The notes under the pieces: generated by a model | Databases searched by the model: none | Seen by the model: only the letters and a program-made list of their open reading frames with translations | Told to the model about the DNA's origin: nothing | Origin: an uncultured Verrucomicrobiota bacterium | Lineage (GTDB): Bacteria > Verrucomicrobiota > Kiritimatiellia > CAIQIC01 > Lenti-01 | DNA: 64,000 nucleotides | Assembly: GCA_938003985.1 (NCBI GenBank) | Contig: CALKWZ010000043.1 | Location: 1-64,000, forward strand | Reading direction: 5' to 3' | Program-made: the position numbers and the translations under genes | Shown here: positions 56,090-62,343 of the stretch, one piece after another | How positions within the stretch are numbered: the first letter of the stretch is position 1 | Layout of the letters: each line of letters begins with the position of its first letter

Positions 56090-57811
56090 TCAATCCTCCC
56101 CGATTTCGCCGGGCCTGACAAATCCTAATTCTTGGGCCAACGCGCCGGCGGCCGCGCCGGGATTTTCCGCGATCCACAGGACCGGCCGCGGCCCGGCCAG
56201 CGCGGCCTGCCGGCGCATTTCGGCTTCGTCGGCCGAGGCGCACACCAGCGCGTCGGCGTAGGTGGTCGTGAACGGCGCCAGCGGACCGGCATCTTCCACC
56301 AGCAGGCAGGTGCCGGCGTTTTTCAACGCGCAGGACAGCGATGAAATCAATTCGGCCTCCGCATGGCGCACGTCGACGGCCGGCTGCGGCGAGTCGGCGC
56401 CCCAAATCGCCGGATAGTCGCACAGGAACAGCGCCCGCGCGCCGTAATCGAGCGCCGCGGCGGTGCCGGCCCGGATCCAGACCGCGGCCGCCCCGCTGCG
56501 GCGGATGCGATCCAGCGCGGTCTGGCCGCGGTTCTGGCCCCATTCGAGCAGCGCTTCCAGGTCGGGATCGGCGTTGACCGCCACGACGGCTTCGGCGCCG
56601 GCCCGCGCCACCTGCGGCTCGCCTTGGGCATCCACGGCCGCGCACTGGTAGGCGCTGGCCATCCAATCGGCGTCGCGGAACAGTTCCGAGGCGCGCAGCG
56701 CCAAGTGGCGCAAAGCATCGGCGCCGTCCTGGAACCCGCCGGGATGTTCCAGGCGCTGGGAACCCGGCGCGAACGCGGGCACGGCGGCAAGCCCGGTCTT
56801 CCGCACGGATTCCGGCAGCGGTACCGCGCCCCCGGCGCGGGCCAGTTGCGCCACGGCCTCTCGTTGCGCCGTTTCCGGATCGGCGGTTTCCCAGGCGGCG
56901 ACTTCGAGCGAGAACGTGGCGCGGCGCGGGAAATTGCCGGTGGCCCGGGTGACGGCCAGATCGAATTCGATGGCCGCTTCGTCCGGCGCGCCGGGCGCCG
57001 CGCGGAACCGGCGCGGTTCGGCCAAGTCGGGGAAAAGCGCCAGCGCGCGGGTTCCGTCCACGGCGAGGATGGCCGGCGGACATTCCGCTTGCAGGACGGG
57101 AACGCCCGCCGCGCCGGCGCGCACGGCCAGGCGCAGCCGCAACCGGCGCTGGTCGCTCGCGAGCAACTGCACCTGGCCTTGCAGGACGTACCGGCCGTTC
57201 TCCCGCGGCACGACGATCAGCGTCCAATCGACGTCGCGGTCGGGCAACATGCCGCCGTAGAACCGCGCATCGGTCGCGCTGGAGAGGACGCCGCCTTCGC
57301 GGCCGCGGCGCGCGGGACGCAACGGCCAGCGCGTGCCGGCATCGACGTCCTCCAGTTCCAGCGCCAAGGCCGCCGCCGAACGGCCCGGAAAGGCCAGGAG
57401 CTCGAAATCCGGCTCCTCGAACTGGTTGCCGAAGATCAGCGACCACTTGCGCGAGCGCACGACGGAATCGTAGCGGATCGAGAGCGAGCGCACGACGCAG
57501 GCGCCGAACGCGTTGCGGGTGGCGGGCAGCGCGACGGGCGGCGGCGGCGCGGGTTGCGCCTCGACCCCCTGTTTCGCCGCCCCCTGCCCCCACTCCAGGC
57601 GCGCGCGGCCGGCGGGGAGCCGCCCGATCCAGGCGCCGTCCACGAAATTCCAAGGATCGTCCGTTGGCGCGAAATCGGCCGGCAGGCCCGTCGCGGCGAA
57701 CCAGCCGCCTTCCCCCGCGTAGAGCGCCGGCGCGGCGCGCGCCGGCAACGATCCCGCGCCGGCGAGCAACGCCGTCGCGACGGCCCGTCGAACGCCGGCG
57801 CCGATCTTCAA
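56090..57811 (-). CDS. Exported protein of unknown function
   Basis: I do not recognise this 573-residue protein. The predicted start is TTG at 57811 inside the upstream stop (TTGA), preceded by GGGAG; a signal peptide (VRRAVATALLAGAGSLPARA) follows. The N-terminal half is beta-rich (WSLIFGNQFEEPDFELLAFPG; WTLIVVPRENGRYVLQGQVQ). The second half has ALFLCDYPAIWG and TCLLVEDAGPLAPF, with conserved-looking Asp/Glu that hint at a glycoside-hydrolase-like or sugar-binding barrel; this is only a guess. It lies between a UVR-motif protein and lpxC in one leftward string. Confidence 0.65.
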   Translation of the reverse strand: MKIGAGVRRAVATALLAGAGSLPARAAPALYAGEGGWFAATGLPADFAPTDDPWNFVDGAWIGRLPAGRARLEWGQGAAKQGVEAQPAPPPPVALPATRNAFGACVVRSLSIRYDSVVRSRKWSLIFGNQFEEPDFELLAFPGRSAAALALELEDVDAGTRWPLRPARRGREGGVLSSATDARFYGGMLPDRDVDWTLIVVPRENGRYVLQGQVQLLASDQRRLRLRLAVRAGAAGVPVLQAECPPAILAVDGTRALALFPDLAEPRRFRAAPGAPDEAAIEFDLAVTRATGNFPRRATFSLEVAAWETADPETAQREAVAQLARAGGAVPLPESVRKTGLAAVPAFAPGSQRLEHPGGFQDGADALRHLALRASELFRDADWMASAYQCAAVDAQGEPQVARAGAEAVVAVNADPDLEALLEWGQNRGQTALDRIRRSGAAAVWIRAGTAAALDYGARALFLCDYPAIWGADSPQPAVDVRHAEAELISSLSCALKNAGTCLLVEDAGPLAPFTTTYADALVCASADEAEMRRQAALAGPRPVLWIAENPGAAAGALAQELGFVRPGEIGED

Positions 57812-58626
57812 CTGGGATTCTCCCGCCCGCCGGGCCGGTTGCGCTTCTTGCCGCCCAGGCGCGGATCGAGGCCCTTGAGCGAGTTGAGCTGGTCGCGCAG
57901 GAACGCGGCCTTTTCGTAGTTTTCCAGTTCGACGGCGCGGGCCAGCTCCTCGCGCAGGGTTTCGGCTTCGCTCCGCGGGCGGCGGCGTTCGATCTGGCCG
58001 AGCAGTTCGCGCAGCGTGTCCAGTTCCGGCGGCGGCGGCACGGGCGAGCCGTCTTCGTTCGTGGGCTCGTAGTTTTCGGCGAAAAAGCTTTCCAGGTCCT
58101 GGATGCCTTCGCGGACGAGCTTTTCGGCTTCGTCGAAGCGGCCGGCGGCCGTGGCGGTTTCCGCGCCGGCCCGCGCGTGCATCATGCGCATGTAGGGATA
58201 CAGCTGCATGAACTGCCAGGCCACTTCGTCGTCCTGGGCGTACTCGGAAACGATGTCGATGAGATCGAGATTGTGGTCGCAGTCGCGCACGACGCGGGGA
58301 AAATCGCCCAGCGCATAGAACGCCATGATGCGGTAGTAGTACTGCATGACTTCCTGCTGCAGTTCGGCGCAGGCGTCGAAATCCAGCTTGTCGGGCAGGA
58401 CGTTGCCGGGGGCGCGGCGTTCTTCGTCGACGTAGAAGTCGCACAGCGAGCGCGCGCCGCGGGGCCGCGCGCCGTCGGGCCGGCCGTCGGGTTCCATCTG
58501 GAAGAGTCCCAGGTCGAGCCGCAGCTGGATTTTGCGCGAGCCGTCGTCGGCCACGATCCAGCGGGCGCGCACTTCGCCGGGGTCGTGCGGCCAACCGTCC
58601 ACGAGTCGGGTAATGTCTTTGCTCAT
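57808..58626 (-). CDS. Protein with C-terminal UvrB/UvrC (UVR) motif
   Basis: The 272-residue cytosolic protein begins MSKDITRLVDGWPHDPGEV. A central helical region (LQQEVMQYYYRIMAFYALGDF; VAWQFMQLYPYMRMMHARAG) looks TPR-like. The C-terminal stretch LREELARAVELENYEKAAFL, then RDQLNSL, is a UVR motif like those in UvrB, UvrC, ClpC and McsA, which mediates protein-protein contacts. Exact role unknown; a DNA repair function should not be assumed from the motif alone. Its stop overlaps the next TTG start. Confidence 0.75.
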   Translation of the reverse strand: MSKDITRLVDGWPHDPGEVRARWIVADDGSRKIQLRLDLGLFQMEPDGRPDGARPRGARSLCDFYVDEERRAPGNVLPDKLDFDACAELQQEVMQYYYRIMAFYALGDFPRVVRDCDHNLDLIDIVSEYAQDDEVAWQFMQLYPYMRMMHARAGAETATAAGRFDEAEKLVREGIQDLESFFAENYEPTNEDGSPVPPPPELDTLRELLGQIERRRPRSEAETLREELARAVELENYEKAAFLRDQLNSLKGLDPRLGGKKRNRPGGRENPS

Positions 58627-58646
58627 CCGAACGTCCGCTCCTGATT

Positions 58647-58680
58647 CAAAACGCCCCGGCCGGGAAGCCCGGCCGGGGTT
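58647..58680 (-). terminator. Intrinsic terminator of the Cys/Lys-rich protein gene
   Basis: On the minus strand CCCCGGCCGGG (58678-58668), loop CTT, CCCGGCCGGGG (58664-58654), then CGTTTTG. The stem has 11 perfect base pairs. It lies 24 bp past the stop at 58702 and separates this gene from the next. Confidence 0.8.
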
Positions 58681-58701
58681 TCATTCCGGGAAGGATTTCC
58701 C

Positions 58702-59157
58702 TTATTCGGCCGCGGGGGCCGCTTCTTCGGCCGGAGCGGCTTCCGCCGCCTTCTGGGCCTGGCCTTCGGCCTGCTTGGCCTTGCATTCCGCCTTCTTGGC
58801 TTTCCGCTCGGCCTTGCACTCGGCTTTCTTCGCCTTGCATTCGGCTTTCTTTTCGGCGCATTCGGCCTTCTTGGCGGCCTTGCACTCGGCCTTCTTCGCC
58901 TTCTTCTCGGCCTTGCACTCGGCCTGCTTGGCCTTGCATTCCGCCTTCGTCGCCTTGCAGTCGGCTTTCTTCGCCTTGCAGTCGGCCTTCTTCGTGCAAC
59001 ACGGCGTCTTGGCCGCGGCGGCGTCCGCCGGCTGGACCGCCGGGGCTTCCGCCTTGGCCGGCTCGTCCGCCGCCTTCTTGCCGAAGATCCACCAGGCCGA
59101 AGAGCTCGTCGCCGAAACGAAGAGCGCCGCCAGCGCCATCAATGCCAATTTCTTCAT
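58702..59157 (-). CDS. Small exported Cys/Lys-rich helical repeat protein
   Basis: The 151-residue product has a signal peptide (MKKLALMALAALFVSATSSSA). A short Ala/Pro linker leads to a region built almost only from K, A, E, D and C: repeats of C-K-A-K-K-A-(D/E). It has 11 cysteines, most spaced 7 or 11 residues apart, which would line one face of a long alpha-helix. The C-terminus is Ala/Glu-rich. Possible roles are metal binding, disulfide cross-linking or a cell-wall-bound lysine-rich protein; no family is recognised. I chose ATG 59157 because AAAGGA lies about 6 nt upstream. It is flanked by a strong promoter and terminator, so it is a single-gene transcript. Confidence 0.85.
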   Translation of the reverse strand: MKKLALMALAALFVSATSSSAWWIFGKKAADEPAKAEAPAVQPADAAAAKTPCCTKKADCKAKKADCKATKAECKAKQAECKAEKKAKKAECKAAKKAECAEKKAECKAKKAECKAERKAKKAECKAKQAEGQAQKAAEAAPAEEAAPAAE

Positions 59158-59197
59158 GTTCATTCCTTTCTTGGGTTGGGGGGTTGAACTTGCGCGG

Positions 59198-59226
59198 AAT
59201 ATACCGTTTGGGAACGCCATCGGCAA
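59198..59226 (-). promoter_or_regulatory. Candidate strong promoter of the Cys/Lys-rich protein gene
   Basis: On the minus strand TTGCCG (59226-59221), 17 bp, TATATT (59203-59198), 41 nt before the ATG. It starts just past the aminotransferase stop codon. Confidence 0.6.
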
Positions 59227-59227
59227 C

Positions 59228-60346
59228 CTAGCCGCCGTAGAATTCGGCGATCGCGCCGACGACCCACGCGGCCATTTCGTCGGTCAGGTCCGGATAGATC
59301 GGCAGGGCCAGGGTTTCCTTCGCGGCGCGTTCGCTTTCCGGGAAATCGCCGGGCTGGTGGCCGAGGCTGCGGAAGCAATCCTGCAGGTGCAGCGGCACGG
59401 GATAATAGATTTCGGTGCCGATTTCGCGCGCGCGCAGATGCGCCAGCAGGCCGTCGCGGTTATCGGCGCGGACGATGAACTGGTTGTAGATGTGGCGGTT
59501 GGTCTTGGCCGCCGGCAGCCCGATCTGGCCGGACTTCACGACGTTCGTCTGCGCGAAGAGCTTTTCGTAGCGCGCCGCGTTGGCCTGCCGCGCCGCGGTC
59601 CAGCCGTCGAGGTATTTCAGCTTGATCGTGACCACCGCGGCCTGCAGCGCGTCGAGGCGGAAATTGCCGCCGATCAGGTGGTGGTAGTACTTCGGTTCCG
59701 AGCCGTGGTTGCGCAGCACGACGGACTTCTTCGCCTTGGCCGGATCCTGCATCGTCAGCAGGCCGCCGTCGCCGAAGCAACCGAGATTCTTGGACGGGAA
59801 GAACGAGAAGCAGCCGTAGTCGCCGAGGCTGCCCGCGCGCCGGCCCTTCCATTCCGCGCCGATGGCCTGCGCGGCGTCTTCGATCACCGCCAGCTGGCGC
59901 GCCCGGGCGATCGCCAGGATCGCGTCCATGTCCGCCATCTGGCCGTAGAGATGGACCGGGATGATCGCCTTCGTCCGCGGCGTGAGCGCGGCTTCCAGTT
60001 TCGCGACGTCGAGATTGAACGTGACCGGATCGATGTCCACGAACACCGGCTTGGCGCCCACGCGCGAAATCGCGCCGACGGTGGCGAAGAACGTGTAGGG
60101 CGTCGTGACGACTTCGTCGCCGGGGCCGACGTCTTCCGCCATCAGCGCCACGATCAGCGCGTCCGAGCCCGAGGACATGCCCACGCCGTAGGCCGCGCCG
60201 CAGTATTTCGCGACGGCCACTTCGCATTCCTGCACCTTGGGGCCCAGGATGAAAGCCTGCGATTTGCAGATTTCGAGGATCGTCGGTTCGACCTCGGCGC
60301 GGATCTGTTCGTATTGCGGCTTCAAATCCAACAGCGGAACTTTCAT
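59228..60346 (-). CDS. DegT/DnrJ/EryC1/StrS family sugar aminotransferase
   Basis: This PLP-dependent enzyme would transaminate a nucleotide-linked keto sugar for surface polysaccharide or glycan synthesis. The 372-residue protein begins MKVPLLDLKPQYEQI, the family opening. It has GMSSGSDALIVALMA, the phosphate and ring contacts PYTFFATVGAI and IEDAAQAIGA, the Schiff-base lysine Lys186 in FSFFPSKNLGCFGDGG, and GGNFRLDALQAAV and PVPLHLQ near the C-terminus. ATG 60346 is preceded by GGGAG at 5 nt. Substrate is unknown, and no nucleotide-sugar neighbour is seen. Confidence 0.92.
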   Translation of the reverse strand: MKVPLLDLKPQYEQIRAEVEPTILEICKSQAFILGPKVQECEVAVAKYCGAAYGVGMSSGSDALIVALMAEDVGPGDEVVTTPYTFFATVGAISRVGAKPVFVDIDPVTFNLDVAKLEAALTPRTKAIIPVHLYGQMADMDAILAIARARQLAVIEDAAQAIGAEWKGRRAGSLGDYGCFSFFPSKNLGCFGDGGLLTMQDPAKAKKSVVLRNHGSEPKYYHHLIGGNFRLDALQAAVVTIKLKYLDGWTAARQANAARYEKLFAQTNVVKSGQIGLPAAKTNRHIYNQFIVRADNRDGLLAHLRAREIGTEIYYPVPLHLQDCFRSLGHQPGDFPESERAAKETLALPIYPDLTDEMAAWVVGAIAEFYGG

Positions 60347-60922
60347 CGTATCTCCCTGTAGTTGAACGAATTTGCGAGAATATGGCATATCCGCCCCCGA
60401 AAATCACGCACAAAATGCCCGGGGCGAGCTCGAAAATGCCGAAATCCGGGCGGAAATGCCGCGGACGGCCGTTCCGTGCCCGTTTTTCGCGAAATTTCTG
60501 GATTTTCGAATGAAAATCCCGATTTTCGACCCATTTTTCGAAGATTTTGGCGGATTTTTCGTCCACACCGGGCTTTTCGAGGCCGTTTTGGCCATTTTTG
60601 GGCCGTTTTTCGATTTCCGTGGACAGGCGGCCGGGAAGGCGTATCCTGAAGGGCGAATTTCAATGAATCGAACCGTTCAGCGTGCCGCTGTCGACGTCCA
60701 AGCCCGGTTTTCCGCCGGGCTTTCGCTCTCTGCGTCGCCGGACGCGTCCTTTTCGCTGAGATCCGCCGCCCTCAACCCGACCTTTTGGACCGATGCCGCC
60801 CGTGCGGCGACGACGTCGGCCCGCGCCAGCGACTTGGCGGTCTGAGTTTTCCCAACTCCTCGAGACCCCACCCCCACCCAAACAGTCCGCCGGCACTTGC
60901 GGGGGCCTTGCGCCCCCACCCG
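60347..60922. other. Intergenic region with TTTTCG-rich tract, palindrome and possible small transcript
   Basis: No recognised gene is seen in these 576 bases. From 60395 to about 60460 the plus strand is rich in CGAAAA; from 60480 to 60615 it is rich in TTTTCG/TTTTTCG. GGATTTTC-gaat-GAAAATCC (60500-60519) is a perfect palindrome. A promoter-like TGGACA/TATCCT pair (60620-60647) leads to a small open frame (60663-60845, 60 codons). A hairpin, AGCCCGG/CCGGGCT (60701-60721), followed by TTCGCTC, lies inside it. The frame has no recognisable product. Confidence 0.4.
60620..60647 (+). promoter_or_regulatory. Candidate promoter ahead of the acetyltransferase or a small RNA
   Basis: TGGACA (60620-60625), 16 bp, TATCCT (60642-60647). 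The next long gene starts at 60923, giving a leader of about 270 nt if read through the hairpin at 60701-60721. Confidence 0.35.
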
Positions 60923-61528
60923 ATGAACATCCACATCCAGGAACTCTCCGCCGAACGCCTGCCCGAATCCGCCGAACTGCTCACCGACGTCTTCCTCAAT
61001 CTGGAGCCGATGACCGCCGCGCTCCAGCTGTCCCGCGAATTTTATGCTGCCTACGTCCGCGCGGTCTGCGACCACTGCTTCGAAGACCATCTGGCCGTCG
61101 CCGCCATCGACGCCGACGCGGACAAGCTCGTCGGCGTGGCCATCGGGCTCGACGACGGCAAGTACCGCCAGACGCTCCACGTGATTCCGCCCGAGTACCG
61201 CGCGGCGATGGAGCAGATGAACGATTTCTTCGAGGAACTCGACAAGCCCCTCGCGCGCATCCCCGGCAAGTGGACCTACGTCTTCTACATCGCCGTGGCG
61301 CCGACCTACTGGCGCGCGGGCATTTCGATGCGCCTGCTGCAGCGGATGGAAGTCCTGTTGCGCGAGAAGCGCTACGAGTACCTCGTCTCCGAGGCCACGA
61401 ATCCGAAATCCGAAGGCGCGTTCCGCAAGCAGGGCTACGTGGAGATCAACCGCCTCGCCTATGCGGCCGCGCCCCGCTTCGCCGACCTGCCCGGCGACTG
61501 CACGCTGTTCCTCAAGAAACTCGTGTAG
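60923..61528 (+). CDS. GNAT-family N-acetyltransferase
   Basis: The 201-residue acetyl-CoA-dependent transferase begins MNIHIQELSAERLPESAELL. The acetyl-CoA binding core reads FYIAVAPTYWRAGISMRLLQ, the GNAT motif A region, followed by YEYLVSEATNPKSEGAFRKQGY. Substrate unknown. The ATG at 60923 has no clear ribosome-binding site, and a G/C-rich hairpin (GGGGGC/GCCCCC) lies directly upstream. Confidence 0.82.
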   Translation: MNIHIQELSAERLPESAELLTDVFLNLEPMTAALQLSREFYAAYVRAVCDHCFEDHLAVAAIDADADKLVGVAIGLDDGKYRQTLHVIPPEYRAAMEQMNDFFEELDKPLARIPGKWTYVFYIAVAPTYWRAGISMRLLQRMEVLLREKRYEYLVSEATNPKSEGAFRKQGYVEINRLAYAAAPRFADLPGDCTLFLKKLV

Positions 61529-61545
61529 CGCGGAATCCGGGGGTT

Positions 61546-61574
61546 GCCGCCGCCGGCCGTGCGCCGGCGGCGGC
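61546..61574. terminator. G+C-rich hairpin between convergent genes
   Basis: GCCGCCGCCGG (61546-61556) pairs with CCGGCGGCGGC (61564-61574), a perfect 11-bp stem with a 7-nt loop between the two convergent stop codons. There is no T-tract, so termination would be inefficient or Rho-assisted. Confidence 0.45.
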
Positions 61575-61578
61575 GGGA

Positions 61579-61998
61579 TCAGCTGAGCACGCCGGCGCGC
61601 TGCAGCGCGAAGAACACCAGCAGGCCGCCGACCGACAGGATGATCAGCAAGAGCTGGGTCTGGTAGTTGTAATCCGAACGCCGGCGCGCGCGGAATTTGC
61701 TCAGGGCCATTCCGCCGATGCCGATCGCCAAGCCCACGAGCAGCAGCGGCAGCAAGGTTTTCAGGCCGATGCCGGCGCTCTGCGCCGCGGGATCCAGGCC
61801 GATCTGCTGCGCCATGGCGCTGCGCTGCTGCACGTCCGCCATCGCCACGAAGATGAACACGCAGACGATGAGGATCGGATAGACCAGCAGCGAAAGCCAG
61901 CGGAACGCCACCGCCCACGCGTCGGGCTTGCGCTTGCGGCGATCCGGCATGCCCGGCCGATAAGGAACTTGAGGGGCTTGTTCAGCGGATGGGTCCAT
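61579..61998 (-). CDS. Small integral membrane protein of unknown function
   Basis: The 139-residue protein has a hydrophilic N-terminus (DPSAEQAPQVPYRPGMPDRR) and three hydrophobic segments: FRWLSLLVYPILIVCVFIFV, IGLKTLLPLLLVGLAIGIGG and LLLIILSVGGLLVFFAL. No family is recognised. I chose ATG 61998 because AAGGAG lies 6 nt upstream; the in-frame ATG at 62013 lies before this site. A promoter-like pair lies 45-75 bp upstream. Confidence 0.8.
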   Translation of the reverse strand: MDPSAEQAPQVPYRPGMPDRRKRKPDAWAVAFRWLSLLVYPILIVCVFIFVAMADVQQRSAMAQQIGLDPAAQSAGIGLKTLLPLLLVGLAIGIGGMALSKFRARRRSDYNYQTQLLLIILSVGGLLVFFALQRAGVLS

Positions 61999-62343
61999 GG
62001 CGTTCTCCTTCATCTTGGAGGTTTCTTAGTTACCTCGCCGCCATCTTAGCGGAATCGTTTCGGCCGGCGCAAGAGCGGACACGGAAAACTTCCGGGTTAA
62101 CGCCAATTTAATGTTGTGCGCCGGAACGGGTTCGGACAAAGGATATACGGTCTGCACCTGGATCCGCGCCGGTGGACCGTCGATTGCGCCTAGTTGCGAG
62201 ACGGGGCGGTTCCTGATCGACAAATGAGCCGTTAGCGCTTATTCTGCTTATAGATATGCATTAATAATTATTTATCCATTGATTTACTTGATATCCAATG
62301 TGGGTGCGATAGCGTTGACTCTTCCAAACAAGTGGAGATGAAC
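61999..62343. other. Divergent intergenic region with AT-rich segment
   Basis: These 345 bases lie between the divergent membrane-protein gene and the PilZ-glycosyltransferase gene. The left part holds the membrane-protein promoter. The stretch 62230-62300 is AT-rich (for example GATATGCATTAATAATTATT near 62250) and probably contains the glycosyltransferase promoter, but I could not assign clear -35/-10 boxes. Confidence 0.35.
62043..62072 (-). promoter_or_regulatory. Candidate promoter of the small membrane protein gene
   Basis: On the minus strand TTGCGC (62072-62067), 18 bp, TAAGAT (62048-62043), 45 nt before the ATG. Confidence 0.4.

Noticed and set aside
57808..58626. Annotating the UVR-motif protein as a nucleotide excision repair subunit
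   Set aside because: Only the short UVR contact motif is shared; helicase or nuclease domains of UvrB/UvrC are absent.
60663..60845. 60-codon open frame downstream of a promoter-like pair as a real small gene
   Set aside because: It has an indifferent ribosome-binding site, low-complexity Ala/Ser composition and an internal terminator-like hairpin; kept only as part of a non-coding description.
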